From positions 9,684,628 through 9,748,627 of the forward strand of contig CM060855.1 in the NCBI GenBank assembly GCA_030737835.1: a DNA stretch of 64,000 nucleotides, given 5' to 3'. The DNA is from Acorus gramineus. Taxonomy: Eukaryota; Streptophyta; Magnoliopsida; Acorales; Acoraceae. Below the pieces are notes generated by a model. It saw nothing but the letters and a program-made list of their open reading frames with translations. It ran no database searches and was not told the DNA's origin. A program made the translations under genes and the position numbers. Shown piece by piece: positions 12,227-23,061 of the stretch; within the stretch, counting starts at the first letter, position 1, and every line of letters begins with the position of its first letter.

Positions 12227-12948
12227 GTGTTAAGCCTATATGTAGAAGAAAAAAGAATTGGGCACGGCCAACGGATGTTTTGAACCCATGTTATTCTATG
12301 TCTATCTATTGCTAGTAAGTGAATTTCCACTGCATAGAACTTTGTCGCCCTGGTCCGGGACCTTATACAAAAAAATGAAAGGTTTTATTAACTATTAAAC
12401 ATTTTATTTCATAAGCAAAACTTAGATGAAGAAGTTATCATATGCCTTCGTGAAATAGGTAATTTTGGGATTGAAAAAAAATTACTCCCGTCGGAATATT
12501 TCGGCTCAACCACTGCCTGTGTGTAATTCATTTATATTATATGATACAATATTTGGATGCTTCGAACAAAGCAGGTAAAATGTTCATGGCCATTGAAATA
12601 CCCATGCCAGCTTGGCAGCTTTTACCCTGTCAAACACTGAATTCATCATGTCCACTTTTAGCCATGCAATCAATATGGATAGCACATATTAGCAACCAAT
12701 AAAGATATAATTGATTCAAAATAGCAACCAATTTATGATATAAAGAAATGGAGAACCATTAATGAACTCTATTGTGAACCTCATAAAAGGTCATGAAATT
12801 CTTCTTCCTTTGATTTCTTTTTTAATAAGAAAGGACCTCCATTGACATTAAATGTATGAAAGCTTTTCGTTCACAATCACCACTTGTATTCCCAAAAAAG
12901 AGTCTCGAAACTGATGATCACCCATGGTAGTAATTTTTGACATGTGTG

Positions 12949-13816
12949 TACGGGTGATAAACGAGTTGAGCTTTGACATGTCCAAGCTCGACTTGTTTAT
13001 AATTAGGCTCAGTTCGACTTGAGATCGAACTTAATTTTGTATTCAAACTCGACTCGTTTAGCTCATGAAAAGCTCGGTTAAAACTCGGCTCGGCTCATTT
13101 GTAAAGAGGGCTCGAGTACAATCTCAAACCAAAGCTCGAGCTCATTTAGCTAAAAAAAAAACTCATTTAGCAATTAAAACATAAACGAAACATATAACAT
13201 GTCAAAAATAGATAGTCATATTCGAAAATCATCATTAAACAATCATATTCGAAATTATTTTCCAAACAACAGTTCTACATGGAGAACGTTTGGGATGACA
13301 CTCTCCATTTCATCTCTTTTTGGGGCTGCATATTAGTAGGAGCTAGAAGCGTGGTATCATTGATAGCGTGTTCCACATCGATCCGGGCTAGGAAGTGTTA
13401 GCAGCCAGTCGGGTCAACGTGGAGGGCTCTTCATAGCCTTCTTTCTTCTTCTTCTTCTTCTTCTTCTTCTTCTTTTATGTATTTCAGGAGGTGTTTAATC
13501 CATACAATACTTGTGTGGTTAACTTCTCATTTTCTTTCTCTTTCCTATTGTCTCCCCACTTTCCTCTCCCCTCCACCGTGCTTTCTTAGGCAAATTTAGA
13601 TGTATGTAACATCATTTTGATCAGTTATATATAGTCTACCTTTTCTTAAAAAAAAACCAATCATATTCGAAACGAGCTCGTAGAGGATTATGGCTTGGCT
13701 TGGGCTCGGCTCGTTTATAACCAAGCTTTAAAAATTGTTCAAGCTCAACTCATATATCTAATTGAATGAGCTCCAATGGAACCAAGCCCGAGCAGCTCAG
13801 CTCGTTTACCACTGCT
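12949..13816. mobile_element. Mutator-like element, interrupted by a retroposon
   Basis: The left end GGTGATAAACGAGTTGAGCT and the right end, read on the other strand, GGTAAACGAGCTGAGCT form terminal inverted repeats; the subterminal DNA is full of GAGCTCG/CGAGCTC words. Flanks ACATGTGTG (12940-12948) and ACTTGTGTG (13817-13825) give a 9-bp duplication with one mismatch. No transposase frame. The inner segment 13255-13657 is a later insertion. Confidence 0.6.
13255..13657 (+). mobile_element. Retroposon (probable LINE 3' end) with 15-bp target duplication
   Basis: The 15-mer CAATCATATTCGAAA occurs immediately on both sides (13240-13254 and 13658-13672). The insert ends with an A-rich tail, so it entered by target-primed reverse transcription in plus orientation. 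Near its start one frame reads ENVWDDTLHFISFWGC and then stops, resembling the C-terminal tail of plant L1-type polyproteins (WDxxxFxxSxW pattern). The rest is 3' UTR-like with a (CTT)n run at 13442-13474. It sits inside the Mutator-like element and is therefore younger. Confidence 0.7.
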
Positions 13817-14149
13817 ACTTGTGTGGTTCATGCAATGCTGCCAACAGAAAAAATTAGATTAAATACATTGAACATGTGAAAAAAATATTAATTCAGCAGG
13901 AGTCTTGATCAAATGATAAAAAACTTGATTGATTTTGCGACCAAGTTGATTTTATATAAACCAATCACAAGATAACATTTTGTCCTATCATTTTTGTATG
14001 ATAGTGTTATCAATTTTATTATTAGTCCACATAAGCTTGAGTCACCAGATTGGTTAAGATTTTGATATTGAATCATTTTTCTTGGACAAATGGACATAAA
14101 TGACAAACTAGGGTTGATTTCCTTTATTATTGGTCCATGTTAGTATTCT

Positions 14150-14392
14150 TAGGATGTGTTTGGTAACACGGTTTGAAAGTGATTCTGTTTTTTAATTAAG
14201 TAAAAAGCTCAAACGTATTACCCAACGCGTTTGGAAGCGAACTTAATTAAAAAATTACTTTCAGCTTAATGTAAAAGGGTTGCTTTTCTAAAAAACGCAG
14301 AAAATGCGCTTTCTAAGAATCAAAGTCTATCTAAACCCCCTTATTAAAAATCTTATTTTACAAGCGTGTTTTCAAACGCTACCATAGTTATT
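14150..14392. mobile_element. MITE
   Basis: GTGTTTGGTAACACGGTTTG on the left and the complement of GGTAGCGTTTGAAAACACGC on the right form imperfect inverted ends. The interior contains AACGCAGAAAATGCGCTTTC. A decayed relative is visible near 5365-5575, and similar right ends (TTTTCAAACGCTAC) occur near 17460 and 20850. Non-coding. Confidence 0.55.
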
Positions 14393-15249
14393 AACATTTT
14401 TAAAAATCAGGATGAGACATGATTTTTTAGAGTATATAACAATAAAATATTCATTTGTTACATAAATAAAGGAATAATTGGCTAAAGGATTATGCACATT
14501 AACCACATTTTATCACCTTTTCATGTTATTTTGCATATTATTCCTGAATAGTTACATTGTTCATAATTTTGTCACAACTATATATTTATTACTTTTACAT
14601 ATATTGTCGCCATGAAAATAGCTGGTTTAAATAGATAAAACTATTGATGTGCAATTTAATTAGAATTAAGGATTCAGATGAGCTAGAAAAAATAAAATAA
14701 AATTATAGGTGGAATGTTTTTAAAGTTGTCGTACATAGTCATGGAAACATCAAAATGGGCCGGTCCTACCCTCAGCCTTCAGTTGTAGAGCTTGAATGTG
14801 GGCTCTTTATGGGCCTCTCTCAAAAGGAATTTTTTGGGTGACCCAATCATTTTCTTGGAATGTTATATACGCAGCCCGTTTTACAGCCCGTACGCTATGA
14901 TAACATGATATATTCTGTATTATTATAGCGTATACTGCACTATGATAATATATACTGTGTCCATTTTTTTTCATTTTTTCACCATGGAAAAAAATACACT
15001 AATGTATCTCAATATATACTTCATTTCATATAATAGCATGCACTTCAAAGAGTGAGTGTATATTTTATAAAAAAAAAGAAAAACGAGATGAACTGCAATT
15101 GGGGCTGTAATGAAAGCTACGTGTTTCTTTTTCCATTTTCTTGAGGGTACTAATACACTATGTCCATTTGCAACCGTGTTTGTAATCATCATGTCTTTAA
15201 TGCGATATATGAAAATGTTTATCACAGTGCGTAATCCATTAAAAAAAAA

Positions 15250-15510
15250 AAAAGTTTTTTTATTTTTAAGTCTTCATAAACTATATGATTTAGTGATCGA
15301 TCTCTCACTTCTTTATATTACAGTTTAAGTCCTTAGATTTAAAAGATACATTTCTTTTTAGTCCCTCACAGGGACTAATAAGAAAACCAAACAATTTGGT
15401 TATATGTCCCTTTTGAATCTAGAGACTTAAACTATAACATGAAAAAGTAAGGATTGATCACTAAATCACATATTTTATGGGGACTAAAAAATAAAAATCC
15501 TAAAAAACAT
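15250..15510. mobile_element. Foldback MITE, family copy 1
   Basis: A near-palindrome of about 260 bp. The left half reads GATTTAGTGATCGATCTCTC, CTTAGATTTAAAAGATACAT and AGTCCCTCACAGGGAC; the right half repeats these on the other strand and ends in ATGGGGACTAAAAAATAAAA. A second copy lies at 39195-39470. The whole transcript would fold into one hairpin, a typical small-RNA source. Confidence 0.65.
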
Positions 15511-16093
15511 ACACATTCAATTATTAAAGTATATACTTTATTTTTAGTTCTTTAATTGAATATATACTTAAAAAGGGAAGCATGGGATATATACCTTTTA
15601 AAAAATAAAAAATAAGTGAGGACTCCGTATTTGGCTGGGTAGATTACATTGGGAATGAAAAATGTTTCAGTAGTTATTCTTGTAGTCAATTTTTGGTTTA
15701 CATTTTAAATTTTTTAAAAAATATATATTTCTTTGATAAATTACATGCCTTCATGAAAAATGAACTATATGTTCAAATTGAATGATAATTTTTTGTATTT
15801 TTTCTAATAGAGTATAGACTCATCTAACCTACTTATACACTGGAATAGAGAAGACATACACTACTCAGTTAGGGTGTTTGTTTGTTTTTTTTTTATATAA
15901 ATTATACACTCAATTTAATTGAATGGTTTTTTTGTAAAAAAATAAAACCATATTTTTAATCTAATGAAATGTATTAAAAAAACCATATTAAAACTGACTA
16001 CATATAAATACTGCATGTCACTGTCTGAAAAGTTAAAAGCAATAATACTATAAGATAGCATTTAGCAGGAGTTTGAAAAATGGGGACATATAT

Positions 16094-17240
16094 TACCACC
16101 CCATTAGATGAGAATCTCATCCCAGTAAAAAAAAACATGATACTGTTTTCTCTTTAAAAGAAACCCACCCCTGCAAGTTCGACAGTTGTTGTGTTAACAT
16201 TTTCAAAAACTTGTCAACAGTATATGTGTCAACAGAGTTAATAGAATTTTTGTCCCTAACAGATATCGACTGTCTATCTGTCGAGAGAATGGACAGTGGT
16301 CGACAAATGCAATGTCAACCAAAAATGTTAGCTTTGTGTTGAAATTTTTATATGCATCGGCATATCAATTATCGACAATTATGGATGTGATCGACACATG
16401 GGTTGTCGATATGCACAGAAAATGAATAAAATTGATCTTTTGTTCAATCATACTAAAACCATTGTACATATCATTGATGCTAAAATCATCAACCATTAAT
16501 ATTTTAACCATTGAATCATTGCACACATTCAACCATTCAATGGAAAAAAAAAAATTGTTCGGAAGTAACAAAATACCCAGAAAAAAAACTGCTGGACAAA
16601 GGTGGCGCGCACTATGGTTACCGGGGTGGAGACATTGGCAAACCACGCACGGGGAGATCGCAAACAGCCTCTTCACACTTTTTACATGATGAAAAAATTT
16701 GTTAACTACTGACCCTGTTCTCCCTACTGAACAAAAAAAAGTTCATAATTTTAATCAAGAATTTCAATCAATTCCAAAATTTTCTCGTCTCTGCTACAAA
16801 AAAAAAATCTCAATTTTTCGACGTCGATTTTACCGAGCTCGAGTCAGAGCTCCTCCGTCGAGTAGATCGCGTCTACCGTCCTCCGCCTCGGGTGATCGGA
16901 GACCTTGGCTCCCCCACTCCTCCCCTTTCGAAGAGAACTTCTTTTTCTTCTTCGTGTTTGTCTTTCAAGATCTTTTTCTTCTCTTTCAGATATTATTTAC
17001 GATGGGGAGGTCTCATCGATGTCGGGTTTTGGCTTCTTCTTGGAGGAGAAGATCTCTTCGATTTCATCGTCGGCGTCTGGTGCCTCAAATTTGGGCATCA
17101 TCGCCATTAGAGGAGGAACTAAAGAAGGTGAAGAACCCAATTTTTTTTTGTTGGGGTGGCTTTCTCGGTGTGTATTGTGTGATTACATCTAGGGGTGGGT
17201 TTACAATTTATAAATATTGGATGGGGTGGGCCTTCTAAGG
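16094..17240. mobile_element. Possible Pack-type element carrying GC-rich gene-like sequence
   Basis: CCACCCCAT near 16096 and ATGGGGTGG near 17220 are inverted, as are AAACCCACCCCT near 16160 and AGGGGTGGGTTT near 17190. Between them lies GC-rich sequence (16815-17135) unlike its AT-rich surroundings. One frame reads FDVDFTELESELLRRVDRVY followed by a Pro-rich stretch, and a second reads LEEKISSISSSASG. This looks like fragments of a host gene captured by an element. No target duplication was found and I do not recognise the donor gene. Confidence 0.35.
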
Positions 17241-19084
17241 GGGTTGGTTTGCACAAAAAGGGGGTTAAAATACCCGTGCCCTTGAAAACTAGGTGTTCGT
17301 TTAAAACAACTTTTGAAATTAATTTTTCATAATGTGTACTTTTGTTATATTTGAGAAAAATGGTTTTTATAATTAAAAGTCATTTTTCATTTACTCAAAA
17401 GCTGATATTTGGATTAATTATGATCCTTACAAAAACATCTCAAAAAAATATCAAAACTGTTTTCAAACGCTACACAAGTTTCATTATGAATGCGAAAGCA
17501 CTAACAATTTAGTATATTGACATTGATTGACGCATAAAATCTTTACATGTAACTCTAGTTCCACTCTCCACATATTTTGAAAATTTTTAAAATGGATATT
17601 TCATATAATAAAATGTATATTTTTATAAAAACTAAAACACATATTTCAATGAATAGTACATATATTCTTTATGTGAAAAAATAATCACAAATTTCATTTA
17701 ACAAATATATGTCACGCAAAACAAAATAGAACTGAATGGAAGATGATGTATAAGATTACATGAAACAGTGCAAAAGTTTGCACTTGGAAATGGTGAGTGA
17801 ATGCACGTGTCTCCATTGAATAAAAAAAAAAAATGGAGGGTCAAATGGTGCCAAAGGCATGGAGACGACAAAGAATTGAATGTCTCATATAGTGGCACGT
17901 GCGTGCTTTATCACTTTTTTTTTTAAATTAATTACGCTCCTTCGCATCACCCACTTATTATTATTTTTAGGTTTATGATATTTTCGTAGTTTTTATTTTT
18001 TTTTAATCCTCAACTCGGTAAAACATTTTTTAAAGTCCCCACACATGTTTTTCATTAGCAATACCGATAAATGTGACCATTTTACCGCTGTGATCTATGA
18101 TATCGTGTATTTTGTTATGATCTTTGGGTACATTATTAATGTCTCTTGATATACTATTAATTTTGTGTAGTGATGGTTGTCGTGACAAGTTTAAAGAAGA
18201 AAAAGGGACAACCTTTTCGTATGGTGATTGTTATCATGATGTGAGGTGGATCCGAGTGGAAGAAACTCCAATTCACGTGGATATATGGGAGAGAGGGGGC
18301 ACAAATGGAAAATACAAAAGGTATTGAGAGGTAGAAATAGAAAGAAATAAAAAAAAAAATCCCAAGTGAATAGAAGGAACAAAAAAAAAAAAAAAAAAAA
18401 AAACATTCACTAATTAGGAATGTAAAAAAAATTTCAAAAGTATCATGGATTTAAAATAATAAACGGGTGGTATGAGGGACCGTAATTAATTTCCTTTTTT
18501 TTTTTAACCTCGACCACGTGAGAGAAGTAAAGCTAGGCCAAGTTAGTGTCAAATGGTGTATATTTATTCATCAGAAACCAAGGTGCATGACCTTTAACAT
18601 TGGAAAACCTATACACAGCCTATTTTTTTTTTATATATATATAAAGTAAAATTTGGATTTTTTGTGGGATCACGAATAAACAGGCGAAGATCATTTTTTC
18701 AATTTGACCGTAAGATCAATTATGGACCCACGGGGAGTACATTCGATATATATATAAAAGAAAATTTGAATTGAAAAATTGGAATTTAGAAATATTCATT
18801 TTTGAACTGATTATTTAAAAATTGATTTTATAGAAACAAAATTTATTTCACAATTGGTTCCAAACGAAACTTTAGACCCATTATAAAAATTTGAATTTAC
18901 TTGTACATAATTTAATAAAGTTATGTATTACATAAAAATTTGTATATACTAGTGTCTACATTTTGTGGTTGCGTTATTTTTTATTGACCATAACTATTCG
19001 TTTCTCATATGACTCAAATACCATATACATCTAATGCATATTGTTTGTGGTGACTACGTGGGTTTAAAAATTTTTCAACTAATG
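17241..19084. other. AT-rich intergenic DNA
   Basis: No gene seen. A decayed MITE-like stretch lies around 17285-17480 (ends near GTGTTCGTTTAAAAC and TTTCAAACGCTACAC). Part of a second MITE family appears at about 18780-18880, matching the right end of the element at 54814-55050. Open frames at 18124-18327 and 17698-17898 lie in low-complexity or AT-driven sequence with no domain. Confidence 0.5.
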
Positions 19085-19087
19085 TTA

Positions 19088-19483
19088 GGTGGTGTTTGGT
19101 TACTCATCAATTCAGCACTTACTGCCTTAAGGCGTAATATTCAGTAAAAATGGTGTTTGGTTGAGTTCCCCTCCTTCTGCATATTAACCTCGGAAATTTT
19201 CATCTCCTCGACGACACTTTTTTTTCCGCCTTCAATTTACGCGTTTTGGTCCCCGACGTAAATAAACAAATGAAACCCCTCCACTGTCGCCGGAACACCC
19301 ATTTTCGAGCCCCTCCACTATCGCCGAACACCCCTTCCACCATCGCGTGTGTTCCCCTCCACCATCGCAGAGCACCTCTGCCACCGTCGTCGAACAACTG
19401 CTCCACCGTCCGAGAGCCTCCCGACCACAGGCGCCTCTTCCTGTCCACCTCTGTTGCGACCCCAAAGCGCTGACCTCCACCAT

Positions 19484-19521
<38 letters not shown>

Positions 19522-20221
19522 TCAGGTCCTCCAAGCTCGATTTCTTCACCTCCGCCGCCGCCACCTCCGCCGCCGTCGAGGAGGAGAGGAACGATCCGCG
19601 ACCAAGGACGATCGGCCACTGAGTCCGATCTGTTCCGCCGTCGAAGCCTCTGTCAAGGCTTCTTCAAGAAGGAAGAAACAGCGAGGAGAGGAGAAGGGAT
19701 GACCGACATTCATTCGGCAGAGGAGAAACTAGGGTTTGGGTTTTTTTTTTTTTTTTGGGGGGTTTGGTGTTTTTTGATTATTTGGTGGAGAGTATATTCA
19801 CTACACAAGATAATTTTGTGTTATTTGCGGCTCTCTAGCACCACCCGATGTAAATAATTTTGTATTTATTTTTTACTTATAGGTTAATCCACAAAAATAT
19901 TTCTATGTTCTACATAAGACAAGTAAGTTGATGTATTTAATGAAAAAAAATCAATAATCTTTAATATCTCAAAACATGTTTTTAGGGTTACAATCAAATA
20001 TCAAAATAACATTCAGCCCTTATAAAATGGACTGAAATATCCTCCTAATAAGTACATATGTTAAGTGGTTAACCAAACACACTTATCTAAATAACTGCTT
20101 AATATTTTTCACTGAACCAAACACTTTTTTTTCAAAACTCTTAAAGATTATCATCATAACCTCTTTCTGCACTTATTAATCAGCACTTAAAATCCTCTTT
20201 CCGCCGTTGCCAAACACCACC
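19088..20221. mobile_element. PIF/Harbinger-type (Tourist-like) element with TTA duplication and GC-rich cargo
   Basis: The termini are perfect 12-bp inverted repeats, GGTGGTGTTTGG and CCAAACACCACC, flanked by TTA at 19085-19087 and 20222-20224, the hallmark of PIF/Harbinger insertion. Subterminal words (CAGCACTTA; TGTTTGGTT with TTCAGTGAAA) recur in inverted orientation. The middle (19200-19740) is sharply GC-rich, with CCACCATCGC-like repeats, a (GA)n run at 19486-19519 and a CCGCCG run. Several overlapping open frames exist but all are low-complexity. No transposase is present, so it is non-autonomous. Confidence 0.8.
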
Positions 20222-20870
20222 TTAGAGTTCTTATCAGTCAATTTTTTTTTTTATAATGTATAGTTTTTTTTTGTTAGCAAGATATATATTTCAATTTAAT
20301 TTTTTATTTTTGTATAAAATACATTTAATTTACTAAATATATATTTCTATATATATAATACTAGATAAGATCAGTTTAAAAAATGAGATGAAATTTAAAA
20401 AATAAAAAATGCTTTCGTAACTTGATCCATTCCCAAATAACTGTTACCTCCACTTGCATTCCCAATGCGGAATTACTGGAATAAGCTTATACAGCTCACT
20501 CTGCCTTTTATTTTTATCATTTGACCATATAGATTTGGCCCTCCCCCATAACACATTCCCCATTGAGATATTAGAGAGGGACTGGTCATGAACTGTAGCT
20601 CCCCTGCCTCCTCACATCTTATGCCTTCATTTGGCAAAATATTTTTTTGAAGATTTTAGTTTTTTAAAAAATTAAAAGTTAAAAGACGTTATCAAACATA
20701 TCAGCTTACATGGAAAGCAAATACTGAATTTTGTCAAAGAATTGTGTTTTGAAATCTGTATTTTATAAAACAGCCCAAAACATTACATCATAAAAAACTA
20801 TGTATAAAATAATTAAAAGTTAACGGCTGCTTTTCAAATTGTATTTTCAAACGCACTCTTAAGCCTGGTT

Positions 20871-21360
20871 TGACATTGAGATAAAGGGTTGGGACAATAA
20901 AATAATTGGGTGAAATCACATGTTATCTCATATAGCATAAGAAAAAAAAGGGATAAAGCATGGACTATTGTCCGTATTTTAAAAGAAAAAGTTGAGATAT
21001 TTTGTTCCAGATAAAATATGAAATGGACTTTATCCCCATTTTTTTAACCTTATTTTGTAAAATATGGACAACATTTATGACTTTCATTCCCAAAAAAATA
21101 AAAACAAAAAACTTCATAAAACCAACAATATTAATACCTCTTTAATAGAAAGGGTAGACTCGGTATTTTAATTTTTTTTTTAAGTTATCTCATTTTTACA
21201 TCACGTTATCCAAATGCAAAGTTAATGATAAGAACACAAAAAAATAAGGATAATAAAATGCATTACCAAATGTAAATATGGATAAAAATAATAGTTTTTT
21301 TATCCACATAAATTAGACTAACTTATCCTAAATATTTATCTATTTACCAAATTAGGTCTT
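20871..21360. mobile_element. MITE (GATAA-rich family), copy 1
   Basis: The left end reads AAGCCTGGTTTGACATTGAG; the right end, on the other strand, reads AAGACCTAATTTGGTAAATA. The interior has many TTATCC/GGATAA words and GAGATATTTTGTTCCA, also seen in the copy at 31683-31973. Non-coding. Confidence 0.55.
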
Positions 21361-22494
21361 AGTAATCAACCTAAAACAAAAATGCACCTACTTATGTGAA
21401 GACCACAAAAAATGCTTCATGTTACGAGGCTTAAAGCAACCTTAATTTCAAAATCCAATTCTATTAGTGTGATGGGCATGGACAGAATAATCTTTGATGA
21501 GTTATATAAAACCAATCATGTCTAATATGTGCAAGAAGTACAATCAACAATGTCTTGACCACTATATAATGTTGAGATAATTCAATCTGATATGGTTAAG
21601 TATACATAAGATAATTCAATCTGCACAGTACAGAACAGCAGTTCATCGTGTCAAATGAATTTCATATAGAAAATAAAGGATAAAACATGAGGTCCACTGC
21701 TCTTAATGTCAAAGGAGAGGGTGTAAGAACATGAAAAACCAATAGCACATGCAGTACTTTAACTGCCTATACCTCTCTCTCTCTCTCTTTTACTCACTCA
21801 CATGCACACACATTTTAAGAGAGGAGAATTGCTGGCATCTCCCTCCCTGTAAAAATCTGGACCAATCCAGCTCATCCCCAACACACAATGCATAACCAAT
21901 CCCAGTATGGTAACCATTAATCCAACCATAAATTTCAGTCCTGAAAACCACCACCACCTCCTCCTCCAATCCCAATGACATTTTCATTTCCTTCTTTACC
22001 TACTCATCCAGTCATAAGTAAGTGAATACCACCACGTGTAATTTAATCATTTCCTTATTAGAGACTGGCATTTATCACCTTACAGTAACATTTTCAATCA
22101 CATAATCTTATATTAAAAACTAATGAGATTGTCCGAATGAGAACTTCACCAACCCACATGAATAAATAAATAAAAAAACTTAAGACTAATTTGACATTCG
22201 TTCTCACTCTCATTCTGTCACTCCTCGAAATAAACTAATCACATGTTCATTTTTAAACATTACATACAAAATTCTCTTTTTATGAAATCTAACAAAACTT
22301 GATTCCTAAAACAGAGGAATTTTCCTTCTCAATCACAATGACCAAAGTAGCCCTGAATGTCAGACGTATAAGACATGTTAGTAACTGTAACTCACTCAAG
22401 CCACCCTAATATATACCCACCAAAAACACACACACACAGAGAGAATTCAAAGACAGTGAGAGAGGTTGCCAAAGGAAGACACAATTGTGCTTGC
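21361..22494. promoter_or_regulatory. Upstream region of the zinc-finger homeodomain gene
   Basis: No coding exon. A (CT)n stretch lies at 21774-21789. A TATATA motif at about 22409-22414 lies some 80 bp before the start codon, followed by a CA-rich leader with (CA)n and GAGAGA, consistent with a core promoter and 5' UTR. An in-frame ATG at 22375 lies upstream of the TATA motif and was not used. Confidence 0.5.
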
Positions 22495-23061
22495 ATGGAG
22501 AAGGAACACTACGGCGAGTGCCTCCGCAACCACGCGGCGAGCCTCGGTAGCTACGCCACCGACGGTTGCGGCGAATTCATCCCCGACGACGACAACAACA
22601 ACACCAGTCTCCTCCACTGCGCCGCCTGCAGCTGCCACCGCAACTTCCACCGCAAGGTCGACCCGCCCTCCCTCGTGTTCTCGCCGGCCGACTCCTTCGA
22701 CTCGGACCGGTCCGGTGGGACCCACACCGCCAACACCGCCGGAGGCGGAGGCGGAATTGGAGGGAGCAAGAAGAGAGTGAGGACCAAGTTCACAGAGGAG
22801 CAGAAGGAGAGGATGCTGAGGTTCGCGGAGAGCATCGGATGGAGGGTGCAGAGGACGGACGTCGGAGAGGACGGGGTCGACAAGATCGGACGGTTCTGCA
22901 GGGATGTTGGGGTCACTAGGCAAGTGTTTAAGGTGTGGATGCACAACCACAAGAACTCCTGCTCTTCTTCTTCAGTCACTACCACTACTATTACTAATAC
23001 TACTATTGGTGGTGGTGGTGGTGATAAGAACGTGAGCATTGCTTCTGATCTCACACAGTGA
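22495..23061 (+). CDS. ZHD: Zinc-finger homeodomain (ZF-HD) transcription factor
   Basis: Plant-specific nuclear DNA-binding protein of 188 residues, intronless as is usual for the family. The N-terminal ZF-HD dimerisation domain (about residues 3-52) starts YGECLRNHAASLG, continues DGCGEF, and ends with CAACSCHRNFHR; the Cys/His ligands are intact. A short Gly-rich linker (about 80-92) is followed by the homeodomain (about 94-151): KKRVRTKFTEEQKERM, then VFKVWMHNHKNS in helix 3, where ZHDs have M-H-N in place of the usual FQN. The C-terminus is a Ser/Thr and Gly simple-sequence tail. The start at MEKEHYGEC was chosen because the family domain follows directly. The gene is GC-rich against AT-rich flanks. 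The ZHD number cannot be assigned. Confidence 0.95.
   Translation: MEKEHYGECLRNHAASLGSYATDGCGEFIPDDDNNNTSLLHCAACSCHRNFHRKVDPPSLVFSPADSFDSDRSGGTHTANTAGGGGGIGGSKKRVRTKFTEEQKERMLRFAESIGWRVQRTDVGEDGVDKIGRFCRDVGVTRQVFKVWMHNHKNSCSSSSVTTTTITNTTIGGGGGDKNVSIASDLTQ

Noticed and set aside
16699-17238. 179-codon frame as an intact gene
   Set aside because: Begins in AT-rich simple sequence and switches to Phe/Arg-rich translation; coherent peptide fragments lie in other frames.
19200-19619. 139-codon frame as a Gly-rich protein gene
   Set aside because: Created by (CCG)n and (GA)n repeats inside a transposon; no unique domain.
22375-22494. N-terminal extension of the zinc-finger homeodomain protein from an in-frame ATG at 22375
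   Set aside because: The extension covers the TATA region and CA-rich leader and has no family similarity; MEKEHYGEC at 22495 fits.
22447-22950. Long antisense frames over the zinc-finger homeodomain gene
   Set aside because: Shadow frames of a GC-rich exon; low-complexity Val/Pro runs and no domain.
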